This document shows, piece after piece, positions 10,563 through 20,855 of a stretch of DNA of 64,000 nucleotides (position 1 is its first letter; each line of letters opens with the position of its first letter). Origin of the DNA: Areca catechu (taxonomy: Eukaryota > Streptophyta > Magnoliopsida > Arecales > Arecaceae); assembly GCA_021397845.1 (NCBI GenBank), contig CM038042.1:28880418-28944417 (forward strand), in the 5' to 3' direction. A program made the position numbers and the translations under genes. The notes beneath the pieces are model-generated. The model saw only the letters and a list, made by a program, of their open reading frames with translations, searched no databases and had not been told where the DNA came from.

Positions 10563-12147
10563 TGATGTGGGACATAACATGCTAGGGTTTAGCATAAAGA
10601 AATTTCAGATTATGTGAGTGATGATTTTCAGATTTTTGATGGTTTGATTCCCGAAAAAGGACTAAGAGTAAGTAGGGTTTTCATGTAAGGACTAAGTTCT
10701 ACCCGCATACTAAGAACTATTAAAAAGATAAAGAAAAGAAGGATCCTAGGGTTAAGAAACTACTATAGGACATGCTCAGTTTTCAATAAATCAGAAATAG
10801 AGAGATGGGATAGGTTTTAGTTACCTAGCAATGATATTCTTGACATCGTAGAAGAGATCACACCACTCGGATTGGCCCCTGGATGACAAAGCCTCGTTCC
10901 CACGGATGCGCCGGCTTTTTATCAGTTGGTTTCGGGGACAAGGAAGACTTCCTCCAAGGCTCATGGCACTGATGGATCTTGCAAACACTTAGGGTTAGAG
11001 ATGTAGAAGATAGAAAAAATATGAAAAAAATAGTTGGAAGTGGAGAGGGCAGGAAAGGGGCGCTGAGATGGCTGGCGGCCTGGCAGAGGAGGACACCTGA
11101 AGCCTTTGGAGAGGCGACCTAGAGAAGACTTGGCAGCCTAGGGAAGGATGAAGATGCTTGGGGCTAGGGGTTGGTGGCTTGGAACTTGGAGGAAAGTTGG
11201 CGGTCGGGGGCTTGGAAAGTTGGGCATCCTAGGGTTTGGATGTAGGTGGATGGGGCGGCCTAGGGCTTATGGAGATGAAGGTTGGGGTGGGTTGTTGGGG
11301 TTGCACCTCACGTGCCCTCCTTGCGGAGTGAAAACGGGCCTCTCACCCTCTCCCTCATGGAGCATCAATGCCTAAGCACGGAAATAAGAAGAAACAAAAC
11401 TCTCATAATTTCGTTCATCATCATTCATCATTACAAGAGGGAGGAAGGGAGGGATATTTATAGATTCACCCAGGCCTCTCCCTGTCAAAGTTAGAGTACA
11501 AATTCTTGTTAAAGTGGGAGTAAAAAATTTGAGTGGGATAAGAAGACTAGAGTCCTTGTACAACTTGGATGTTGAACTCCTTGTAGGACTTGGACATCAA
11601 CTCTTTGTTGGACTTGGAAAGCTGACTCCTCTTGGGCTTGGACTACTTGACTCCTTGCTGGGCTGGGAGGTTTGACTTTTCTTGTGGGCTTGGACTGGGC
11701 TGGGGTGCCAACTCCTTGTGGATCTGGGAGGGGGTGCCAACTCCTGGTGGGCTTTGCTGGGGTGCCAACTTTTGTGGGCTTGGCTGGGGTGCCAACTCTT
11801 GTGGGCTTGGCTGGGGTGCCAACTCTTGTGGGCTTGGGAGGCATGAAGGGTCCAAGCACATGGGCTGGAGTGGCTAGAGTAGGGGCCCAAGCACATGAGC
11901 TAGGGGTCTGGTGGCTCTCCTCTTGGATTTAATTTGAATAAAAAATTACAGGCTCACTTGATTAGACTGAAACCAAGTGGACTCAACCCAATTGACTAAA
12001 CTTTATTACAAGACTCAACTGATTGAGTGAATTCAATTGACCCACTTTATTACAGGACTTAATTGAGAAATGAAAGACTTTCCAACACATTAATCAGAGA
12101 TCTAAATTGGGGCTTTGCAATTTGTGTCTGGTCTGATGTCCTCACCA
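10563..12147 (-). repeat. 5' LTR of chromovirus C1 (1,585 bp)
   Basis: On the plus strand it starts TGATGTGGGACATAAC and ends GATGTCCTCACCA. The minus strand carries TATAAATA (RC of 11455-11462). The same box stands at 13499-13506 in the C2 LTR, inside the common phrase 'TATTTATAGATTCACCCAGG'. Orientation follows from the adjoining primer site. Confidence 0.85.
11700..11845. repeat. 27-29-bp minisatellite in the C1 LTR
   Basis: Five copies of a GGGGTGCCAACTC..TGTGGGCTT unit start near 11703, 11732, 11760, 11788 and 11815. Several overlapping open frames across it on both strands are produced by the repeat itself and are not genes. Confidence 0.85.
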
Positions 12148-12219
12148 AAGTCTCTAGAATAATTTTTATAATTAAGTACAAAAGCCTAACCCAATTTTCT
12201 ACTCTTTTCTTGCTAAACC

Positions 12220-12555
12220 ATGTCCAATTTCCAACCCATTAGCCCATATCCTTGAAGTAAACAAACTTGTTGGACTAAACTATACAGACTGGTTCAAGAA
12301 CCTCAAAATAGTCTTGAGTTTTGAGAAGTTGGACTATGTGCTTGAAAAGGACCTCCCCATCTTACCTGACCATCTTAGTGCTCCCAGATAGTTGCATATA
12401 ATAATGGATAGAATATGATAATAAGGTAAAGTGCTACATGCTAGCTTCAATATCAAATGAGTTGCAGAGCTAGCATGAGGATATGCCAGCTACCAAGGCT
12501 ATATGGTGAGTTGAGTTGAACTGCATGCTTTGTGATGAGGGACGGGATTCTAATA
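12220..12555 (+). pseudogene. copia gag remnant between two chromovirus LTRs
   Basis: From ATG 12220, with a one-base shift, the reading gives EVNKLVGLNYTDWFKNLKIVLSFEKLDYVLE. This resembles the copia-1 gag start (NKLTGPNYVDWLRNLK). Several stops follow, and it ends where the C2 LTR begins. It is probably part of an older copia copy into which the chromovirus LTRs were inserted. Confidence 0.75.
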
Positions 12556-13587
12556 TGATGCAGGATGACATGCAAGGGATGAACATGAAGACAAACTAGA
12601 TTAAAAAAGCAAGTATTTTTAGATTTTATTGTAGTTTAATTCCTAAAACTAGCCAAGATTAGGTTAGGGTTGTCCTGTATCAATTAGTATCCTACCCACA
12701 TGCTAGAAACAATCAAAGAGAAAAAAGAAAACTAGGATCCTAGGACTAAGAAATCCTATTAGGTACATGTTCTCCTTCAAAAATTAGACAAAGAGAACTG
12801 GGATGGGTTAGTTTACCTAGCAATGACATTCTTGAAGCTGGAGAAGGGTTCGCTCCACTCGAATCGGCGCTTGGGCGAAGAAGTCGCTTTCTCGTGGATC
12901 TACCAACTTTTTATCAGATTGGTTGGGGCAAAGAAGACCTTCATCTAGAGGGCATGGTATCGGAAGGATCCTGCAACGTCAAAGGTTAGCTACGTAGAAG
13001 ATAAGAAAAATATGAAACGGGAAATTGGAAAAGGGAAGAAAGATGGAGGGGCACTGGGGCTGATTTGCGATCTGGAGGAGATGAAGATGGTTGGATCTTT
13101 GAAGGGGCAGCCTGGAGATGGACTTGGTAGCCTGGATGCTTGGAGGGGATGCTGGGATGTTTGAAGATAGTGACCAGGAGGGTGATGGGTGGGGCGGCCT
13201 AGGGTTGATGGAGTTTGGTGTGGGCGGCCAAGGAAAAAGAAAGAGATGGGTGTCCAAGATGGGATGGAGGATGGGGTGGCCAAGTTGGAGAGAGGGGTTG
13301 GGCGGCCTAGGGTTTAGCTAGGATGGAGGGTGGCTAGGGTTTGGTGGAGGAAAGGGGGATGCTGGTGGCTAGGGTTTGCACACAAAGAAAAAAATCGGAT
13401 CTCACACCCGCTCCTTTCGGAGGCAAGAAAGCAATATATAAAACTCTCAAATTGTATTTCATGAATAAGTTGATGATTTACAAGAGGGGAGGGGTGGGTA
13501 TTTATAGATTCACCCAGGTCCCTGGACTCCTATACAGACCAGGAGTACAAAACTTGAGGGCCAAGTAACCCTGTTGGACTTGGTTAA

Positions 13588-14345
13588 TGTTGGCGTGGAA
13601 TCCCTGGATCGGCCGGTCGGAGCCGCTACGTCGCAGGATCGCTCCCTGGTTCATCTGCAAAACAGGTCCCTTGTCGGAGTTGTTTTGGTGGAGGACACTT
13701 CGATGCCTAAGTCAGTGGCAAATCCCAGCCACAGAATGGGGAAGGTGTCGAGAGTGGAAGAGAAAAAGGGCTTTTGGAGATTGTAAGCATATGTGAGCGA
13801 GGATGTTCGCGTACCTCGAGCAATCCTTCTTACCCTTATTTAAAGAAGGCCTCCGGCCTGTGCCCCGCTCTTTTTTTGGTGATCATGGGGAGCCAATCTC
13901 TCCCATGATTGGCGATCGTGGATTGTCGTTGAGCGGTTCCAGCCAGATCGGAGGTGTGGCAGCAGGAGTTGCACGCCATGATCATGGCATGATGAGTGTC
14001 GATTGTAACCGTTGGTTACAGTTGCCTTTTTGTAACAGATTATGGTCCAAGCTTTGGATTTTCCTTGCATGGGCCGAAGACTTGGTATTTTCCTGAGGCC
14101 GGAGATCGTGTCCACGGCGGGGACTGAAGTACGTGCCTTCGAAAGTCGATGAGTAGTTCGGTCTTCGACCGGGGCCGAAGACGTTACCCGAAGGACCAGC
14201 CTCTGGATGTTGTGGTCCGTATGAAGCCTTGGGTTGCCTGTAGTTGGCCTATCCCTTGCTTGGTCAAAAGTCCATAGTCCAGGAAAACGGGCTTCAACTA
14301 GTCGAACCGGAGTTCGGTTTATAGCTGAACCGGGATATCCCAACA
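13588..14345 (-). repeat. 3' LTR of element A (758 bp)
   Basis: On the plus strand it starts TGTTGGCGTGGAATCC and ends GGGATATCCCAACA. It is the partner of 24395-25153. A TATA-like CTTTAAATAA can be read on the minus strand near 13837-13845. Confidence 0.95.
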
Positions 14346-14361
14346 GTTGCCCCCTACTCTC
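14346..14361 (-). promoter_or_regulatory. Polypurine tract of element A
   Basis: The minus strand reads GAGAGTAGGGGGCAAC directly before the 3' LTR, a usual plus-strand priming site. Confidence 0.75.
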
Positions 14362-14874
14362 AATTTTCGAAGCGGAGATTTGCCTCGAGAAGTGAGAGTA
14401 TTATGCCTTGTCATTTTCCTCTTGAGAGATGGTGTAGTGGATGATTATGGGATCCTTGATTAGACTGTCCATCATGATCTGATAATTAGATGGTGGACAG
14501 GTGTCACTCCCGGATTAGGAAAGAAAGAAAAAGTGGGTGGCCCTGGGGCCATCTTTTATTTTCCCGTTGCATAGTGGTTGAGGCAATCTTTTGATTGGAT
14601 TTGGATGGTTGTGGTGGCTGTCCTCCGTCCGTTGGATAAAGGGTATACCTTATCATGGTGGTCAGCTGCAGGTGGGTTACCTCCCAGGGTAACTTTGAGT
14701 TAATTTAACTCCGGCAGGGCTCTAGAGACCCCTACTTTTCTTTTGGGGAAGGGCAAAGGTTCGGCCAAGGAAGCTTCTTCAACCTTGTCTCATCCTCCGC
14801 CCAAATTATTCTAGACTACCCGTCTATTCCTCAGGTAGAATCTTCTTTCTGCTCCCTTACTTCACTCTTTTGTC
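14362..14874. other. Non-coding stretch between A's 3' LTR and antisense gene 1
   Basis: I see no protein similarity and no convincing TATA box here. It would hold the 5' region or promoter of antisense gene 1 if that gene has its own promoter. Confidence 0.4.
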
Positions 14875-15583
14875 ATGAAGAGACCAGACCATAGGGAGTC
14901 AGGGGGAAAAGGTTGGGCCCTCAGGGGCTAGAGACATAGTAGGTTCGGAGTCGGTCCCCAGCTCGATTTCTCAGGGCAAGGCAGCCCTTCTTTGGGAATG
15001 CTACCGCATTCCTGAGGAGTTTTTCTTCGTCCTCCCCGTGCCCGAGGAACGGGTGAACGAACCTCCCCCTGGTGCCTAGCCGTATACGAAGATCACCTGA
15101 AAGCTGGTCTTCGGTTTCCCCTGCACCCTTTCTTCATCAAGATCTTCTGCTTGTACCAAGTGGTGCCAGCGCAGTTAACCCCGAACAGCATCAAGAACAT
15201 CTGCGGGTTCCTGGTTATGTGCGGCATCGCGAACATAGAGCCTAGGACCAATTTGTTCACGGCTCTTTTCGTCCTCAAGAGGGATTTCCACAGCAACGGA
15301 TGGTGGGTGATTGGCCCTAGATCAGGCCATAGGGTTATCAAGGATATGCCCAGTGCCATCCACGGGTGGAAACCTGTTTTTGTGTTTGTGTTGTCTCTTA
15401 ATTCATGGGGCTTCGATACGATGTGGAAGAAGCCTCGCCTGACCACCAATGATGGGAAGAAGGTCTTGGCGGCCGATCAGTCGGACTACGACCTCCTGGT
15501 CAACTCTGAAGTTGCCCCCATTCGGGAATTGTTGGAGGAGAGAAATCTCCACCAGGCGGGAATTAGCAGATTCCCCTCATTAG

Positions 15584-15662
15584 GTATAACTATAGGAATT
15601 CCTGCCCCTCTTTCTTGGATTTATTGTAGCCCAATCAATTGAAGTGAAATCCTTACTTGCAG
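15584..15662 (+). other. Predicted intron 1 of antisense gene 1 (79 bp, phase 1)
   Basis: AG|GTATAAC to TTACTTGCAG|GT. It joins ...SLG with GGMKPG in frame. The equivalent intron in element B lies at 53955-54042, in the same phase and at the same place in the protein. Confidence 0.78.
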
Positions 15663-16177
15663 GTGGCGGGATGAAGCCCGGCTTGAGCTGGCTCCATCAG
15701 ACTTCAGAGAAGAGGGTGGCACGGGCCCCTCCTACCAGGTCTGTGGTTCGAAAGAGAGCTCGGAGGGATGGTCCCGAAGGGGACCAAAGCACTTCATCTT
15801 CACGGGGAACCTCAGGGGAAGATGTAGCAACTACGGAAGGGGCTCTGTCAAGACCCGATCTAGTCGAAGCTCTGCCGATGGCTATTTCCCCAGTTCGCAT
15901 AGCGGGGAGCCCGCCTCAGGGAGTGGATGTGCCACTGTTTTGCCCTACTAATGATAGGGACGAAGCACGGTAAGTCGAAGGAGAGTTCGCCTACGGGGCC
16001 TCCTCAGCCGGAGTCCGTTCGACGAACTTCTTGAAGCTTTTGCCTACGGGGGGATTGCTGGTCCCGGCTGTAGCCAGGCAGGCATTGAAGGGTATGCTCC
16101 TGCCTCACAACTTGGCTATTTTTCGGAATCAGAGCCTTCCCAGGGTGTCCGATTCTGCCTTCTCCACCCTGTAATAG

Positions 16178-16244
16178 GTATGATCCTGCCACTTCTCTTT
16201 ATCTTGAGAATTGTTCGATTCATGATCTCTCTCTTTTGCTGTAG
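16178..16244 (+). other. Predicted intron 2 of antisense gene 1 (67 bp, phase 0)
   Basis: TAG|GTATGATCC to TTTTGCTGTAG|TTGGTC. It is T-rich and joins the STL.. codons to LVYDLTFMEE at a codon boundary. The counterpart in element B is 53183-53251, also phase 0. At 67 bp it is near the lower limit for plant introns. Confidence 0.72.
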
Positions 16245-17059
16245 TTGGTCTACGACCTCACCTTCATGGAGGAAGGCCTGGAGAATGTAGATAGCCTCAT
16301 CCATGACCTTAAGGAGGAGCTTCAGACTGCTAGGGCTGCGAAGGAAGTAGCCGAGGAGCTGAAGCAGTCCATGGAGGACCATCTTGCCTGGATGAATGAT
16401 GAAGTTCACGAACTGAAGGGCAAATTGAGAAGTGCTCATGTGACAATGACGGGGCAAGAGGCAGGTGGAGGAAGAGCAGGAAGCAAGTCGAATCCCTAGA
16501 GCAGGCTGCTAAGGAGGATCAGGAGAAGATAGAGAGCCTGACCAAGGTAGTGGAGGAGGCTTCCAGGAGGGCCGAAGAGGTGATCTTGGAGTCTGAAGCT
16601 GCTAAGAGTGAGTCTACGTCTTCGAAGAAGCATGTAGACGATTCCGTGGTGAACTTCAAGACATCTCTGCAGTTCCAAGTGGAGATCAATGAAGTAACTT
16701 TGTATGGCTACCCGCACGGCTTCAACGATGGACTCTCCAGGGTGAAGGGGGCCTTCCCTCACCGTGACCTTTCCAGCATTCCACCCTTCGATATAGCTAG
16801 AGAAGAAGAGGAAGTGGAGGGGGCCGAAGCCATGGTAGAGGTCGAGGAGGTGCCATGTCTGGAGGAGGAGGCTGCTACCTCAGTCAAAAATCTGGAGTTG
16901 ACCCCGACTCTGACCCCGGTTCAGGAAGAAACTCAGGCTGGAGGAGTCCAAGCTGAAGGTTCTCTGATCCCGGCCCAGATTGATGAGGTCCTCTCAGAGC
17001 AAATTGATAAGGTGCTCCAGTCCTGTGGTGTGGAGCCTTCTCCTGCCGATGTTGAGTGA

Positions 17060-17732
17060 CTTGGGTCACTCTGGATGTATTTTCCTTCTTTCTTTTATTT
17101 TATCAATGAACTTTGTATGATAGCTTTTCTAGGTTTTGGAATGAATTTTCCTTCCTTTGCATACACCATGTTGTAATTCATGTGTGGCTCAAAATGGTTT
17201 TACCGTTCTTTCTTTTGATTAGCCGAACAGTCACGTCCGAAGGCCGTTCAGTCCACAAGAACCAGTTTTATCGTTCTCTTTCCTGTTTGGTTGAGCAGTC
17301 GTAGCTGAAGGCTGTTCAATCGATGAAGATGAATTTCGGAACGGACCAGAACTTCGTTGCTGAAGACCATCACCTTCCTTCGGATGTTAAGTTTGTCCAT
17401 TTGGGCGGGCAAGAGTCATTCCCCCGCCAATCAGTGATCAGGGAGATTTGATCGTAATTATTATTGTCCACGTAGCATGTCGATATTTGTACAATCATGA
17501 TTTCTTGCACCTTGCGAGTCGTCGGGTCTCCTTTTTCCAAAAAGGAGCCATTAATGATGCCGTCGCACAATAAGGATTTCTCCGGATTCGAAGCGATGAC
17601 AGTTGTTGTCCTAGGAATGGCTCCGAGCAATTTTCTGGTTCTCGAAGTGTCGCCCAGACACGTGGCGCTTTCTGATGGCTGAGAAGGACGTGGGGCATGC
17701 CTCCCCGTAGTTGGTCGTGGGTGCAGGGTTTC
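17060..17732. other. Intergenic stretch between the two antisense genes of A
   Basis: The first 60 bp look like a 3' untranslated and poly(A) region. From 17210 there are two diverged copies of a GTC(G)..GAAGGC(C/T)GTTCA motif. The last 100 bp form the promoter region of antisense gene 2. No protein similarity was seen. Confidence 0.5.
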
Positions 17733-17740
17733 TATAAATA
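17733..17740 (+). promoter_or_regulatory. TATA box of antisense gene 2
   Basis: TCTATAAATAGGACCC is a canonical plant TATA context, 61 bp upstream of ATG 17801. Transcription would start near 17765-17770, leaving a leader of about 35 bases. It is on the strand opposite to gag-pol and about 3.4 kb from the nearer LTR. Confidence 0.72.
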
Positions 17741-17800
17741 GGACCCTGCCCTCCACTGTCAAAGGCCATCATTTTTGTAGGCCTCTTCCCTCCATTAACA

Positions 17801-18403
17801 ATGAGGTTCAGCACTTCTGAGCTCCGCCATGCGACGAAGAGGAGGGCTATCGACCCGAAAAGGAAGCGAAGTCCGGAGTCACCTGAGCTAGAGGACGATG
17901 AAGAGGAGCCTCTCGTGGACCACCTCGAGAAGAAGGTCCGCATGCTGGAGGCTCGGCTGAGGGAAGCTTGGGCCTAAGTCGTGGTGGTGACCACGGCGGT
18001 AGAGGAAGCGAGGAGGGAGGCGATGGACGCCGTCTCAAACTTCAAAGCTTCTGCCGCCTTCAAGGACGAACTCACCGGGGTGGCTCTGGACTCCTTCCAT
18101 CAGGGGTTTTGGGAATGTCAGAGGAAGGCCTCCAAGTTTTATAACTTGAAGGGCCTGGATAACATCAAGCCCTCCGTTCCCTTTCTCGGCCACGAATTCG
18201 ATTCCGACTTCGATGAAGGGTTGGATTCGGGTTCGGACGGGAACCCCAGGGGCCCTTTGTCGTCCCACCAGATCTCTCCCCATCGGTATAGAAAAATCCG
18301 GTGGGGAGTTATTGAAAATTTCCCACATCTCTCTGCTGCTGCTATTTTTTTTTGGTCTCTCCTTATGAGAGTTTCTTCCTTTTTTCTTTTTTTTTTTGTT
18401 TAA
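17801..18403 (+). pseudogene. Antisense gene 2 of element A: short coiled-coil protein with FK-x-S module
   Basis: ATG 17801 opens MRFSTSELRHATKRRA, then a basic DPKRKRSPES stretch, an acidic EDDEEEP run, a short coiled coil (VDHLEKKVRMLEARLREAW) and one in-frame TAA at 17975 (GCC TAA GTC, probably from CAA). The frame continues with SNFKASAAFKDELTGVALDSFHQGF, which matches the C-terminal module of antisense gene 1 and of element B's gene (FK-x-S-x-x-F then S-F-x-x-GF). It looks like a shortened paralogue lacking the N-terminal Transposase_28-like domain. The true C-terminus is unclear; the open frame ends at 18403. Function unknown. Confidence 0.65.
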
Positions 18404-18937
18404 AAATTTGAAAGGAATGAAAAATCTTTTCTGTTACCTCTTTTCGTATACTCTTTGCGATGTGTTATATCATGATTTGTCTGTAGTGTAGACTCCGCAG
18501 ACCACTTTTGGTCTATAGGGAAGAAGTGAGGTCAATTGGACCGTTCTAAGAATGTCTGTTGTTGACAGAAAGGATGACAGTAGTCCTTTTAGGCACGTGT
18601 TTGGGTTTTCTGTAGGGTAAGGTGTTTACACTGTCTCTGTGCACTTTCTGTTGTGATTAAGGTAGGCTGTTCAGGCCTGCCTCGGTGCTTGTTCGGATTC
18701 ACCGTAGGGTAGGTTACAAGAACCATCCCTGCTCCTTTGATATTTTTGGTGGCCTGGTTAGACCATCCATTGCGCTCGTCGGGAATACCAATAAGGTGAG
18801 TGGATCATACTCTCCTTTATGTAGTTGACCAATTTTTTAGATCAGGTCACTCAGGCTGTTGCCATTCAGTCGATGCAACTAGTCGTTCTGAGTTGAGTAA
18901 GGTTGAGAAGCTTTGCACAGGAATTTTAGGAACTCTT
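18404..18937. other. Convergent region between antisense gene 2 and pol of A
   Basis: The 3' ends of antisense gene 2 (plus) and of pol (minus) face each other here. There is a T-rich tract at 18340-18440 and two diverged copies of a GGTAGG(C)TGTTCAGG / GGTAGGTTACAAG phrase at 18600-18730. No coding signal was recognised. Confidence 0.5.
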
Positions 18938-20195
18938 TTATTGATAGTATTTGTGAAGGTTTTGTACATTCAATGGCCGGGATAGGGCCTTCCCCTCCAG
19001 GGTCTTGAGTCGATTTATCCCAGGTCGAATGACTTTCTCGACCTGATATGGACCTTCCCAATTGGGGGAGAGTTTACCTTGTTCTGTTGGCCTGGACACT
19101 TCGGCTCTTCGCAATACCATGTCCCCCGTGCGGAAAGTTTGCTCCTTCACCCTTGAGTTGTAATACTTGGCGACCTTTTGCTGGTATGCCACCATCCTTA
19201 TCTACGCCTATAGCCTGGTGCTTGATAGCAAATCCAGATCAATCCTTCTGCGATCGAAATTCTCAGGCTCTTCATAGTTGTCAATTCTCAGGGATTGTAG
19301 GGAGACTTCGATAGGTAGTACGGCTTCGGTACCATAGGCCAGGTTGAACGGAGATTCGCCGGTGGCCGTTCTCAGGGTAGTTCGGTACGTCCAAAGACCG
19401 GAGGTCAATTCTTCGGTCCAAAGCCCTTTGGTGGCGTTCAACCTTATCTTCAGACCATGGAGGATGGTCCGGTTGGTAACTTCGGCTTCTCTGTTGGACT
19501 GTGGATGAGCAACGGATGTCAGCTGATGCTGGATATGGTACCGAGCATAGAAGTCCTTAAACTTCGGGTTGTCGAACTGTGCCCCATTGTCCGTAATGAT
19601 GACATGTGGGATGCCGAACCTGAATATGATGGAATTTTTTACAAAATTTTTTATCTTGCCTTCTGTGATCTGGGCCAATGGTTCAGCTTCTACCCACTTC
19701 GTGAAATAGTCGATGGCTACTAGGAGAAACTTCCTTTGCCCTGATGCTGGTAGGAATGGGCCAAGAATGTCCATCCCCCACTAGGTAAAAGGCCATGGGG
19801 CTGCTAGTTGAGCCAGGTGACTCGCAGGTTGTCTCTGTATATTGGCATACCTCTGGTATTGGTCGCACTTCTGCATGAAATTAGCTGAGTCCTTCTGGAT
19901 GGAGGGCAAATAATACTCCTGTCTAATGTCTTGTATGCGAGAGATCTGCCTTCCAAGTGATCACCGCATATGCCCTCGTGGCCTCTCTCAAAGCATAATC
20001 TACATCGGTGGGCCCTAAGCATTTTAGTAGTGGCTTGGAGAACGATCTCTTATAGAGGGTTCCATCGAAGATGACATACTGGGATGCCATCCAGTGGATT
20101 TTCTTGGCCTCTGCCTTATCTTCTTGTAGTTCTTCCTCATTCAGGAATCTGATGATGGGATCCATCCAGCTTGGCTCAGTGTTGATCTGGTGCAC
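18938..20195 (-). pseudogene. Integrase of element A (Tat lineage), broken
   Basis: On the minus strand: the linker with WMDPIIRFLNEEELQED, the damaged zinc-finger region (LREATRAYA / HEGICGDHLEGRSLAYKTL in shifting frames), then the catalytic core at 19774-19208 with MDILGPF, YFTKWVEAEPL, TDNGAQFD and NREAEVTNRTI carrying the DDE residues. The C-terminal part, NWEGPYQVEKV, ends in LHKYYQ and a stop at 18938. That ending is typical of Tat-lineage integrases. Frameshifts near 19800 and 19200 and stop codons near 19780 break it. Confidence 0.88.
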
Positions 20196-20279
20196 ATCTG
20201 CAGCCTCTTCGGCTATGCTAGGAGTCTCAAGATGTTCAACAAAGGTGCATCCGAGGGACTCCGGTGCTGTAGTTACCAG

Positions 20280-20700
20280 TCAAGACAGTGCATCCGCCCA
20301 GGAGTTCTCTGATCGTGGAACAAGGATAATCTCAAAATGTTCCAGTTAGGAAGATAAAGCCCGTACCTTCTCCAGGTATTGCACCATGGTTGGATCATTG
20401 GCTGCATATTCTTTGTTGACTTGATTCAAAACCATTGGGAATCTGAGAAGGCTCGAAGTTGTTGGACTCCCAGATCCTTGATGATCCGAAGTTCAGCAAG
20501 TAGGACTTCATATTCGGCCTGATTATTGGAAGCGTGGAAGGAGAAACGGAGTGCGTATTCTATGGTATGGCCGTTAGGTTTGGCCAACATGAGTCCAGCC
20601 CCGTACCCTACTGCATTAGAAGCTCCATCCACATGAAGCACCCAAATGGACTTCGTCTCCTTCGAGGCTTCTTCTTCTACTGAAGATGCTTCGTCTTCGG
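20280..20700 (-). pseudogene. Second, archaeal-type RNase H of element A
   Basis: The segment 20641-20426 reads LHVDGASNAVGYGAGLML, then ASNNQAEYEVLLAELRI, then LRAFSDSQ. These are the D-E-D positions of an RVT_3 / archaeal-type RNase H. This extra domain between the normal RNase H and integrase is characteristic of plant Tat elements. It is truncated by a shift after SDSQ. Confidence 0.82.
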
Positions 20701-20855
20701 ACTTCTAGGTGCACTCAACCAAAAAATCGGAGAGCACCTAGGCCTTCATAGCCGCTCGAGGTTGGAAGCTGTTGTCAAATTCACTTAGCTTCATAGCCCA
20801 CTTAGCTATCCTTCTAGAGGTGTCCGGAGATCGGAGAATGGCCTTGAGAGGTTGA

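Larger units (their letters stand above)
7815..12147 (-). mobile_element. Chromovirus C1: LTR, leader and gag start (5' part)
   Basis: Read on the minus strand, this is a 5' LTR (12147 to 10563), a primer site (10558-10547), a leader (10546 to 8030) and the first residues of gag (8029 to 7815), where copia-1 cut it off. Solo LTR D1 is inserted in the leader. The family matches the chromodomain-bearing Tekay/Del-like copies further right. Confidence 0.82.
14875..17059 (+). pseudogene. Antisense gene 1 of element A: Transposase_28-like / coiled-coil protein with two introns
   Basis: It runs opposite to gag-pol. Exon 1 is 14875-15583, exon 2 15663-16177 and exon 3 16245-17059 (TGA). Exon 1 encodes the 'putative gypsy type transposon' domain: YRIPEEFFFVLPVPEERV, PPPG, VYEDHLKAGLRFPLHPFF, VPAQLTPNS, then SAIHGWK. 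Exon 2 opens with GGGMK and a basic, possibly nuclear-targeting VVRKRARR. Exon 3 is a long coiled coil ending in a VNFKTSLQF...GF module and an acidic tail. Splicing keeps frame at both junctions (phase 1, phase 0). Damage: frameshifts near 14880, 15060 and 16470, and TAA at 15971, 16172 and TAG at 16175 where CAA/CAG is likely. A TTTTATTTTATCAATGAA tail after 17059 resembles a plant poly(A) region. The ATG choice is uncertain because of the early frameshift. Confidence 0.8.

Noticed and set aside
11509..11932. Overlapping proline- and glycine-rich open frames
   Set aside because: All are readings of the 27-29-bp minisatellite inside the C1 LTR.
13840..14343. 167-codon open frame on the minus strand
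   Set aside because: It lies wholly within the 3' LTR of element A. A similar but broken reading occurs in the other LTR, and no known protein is resembled.
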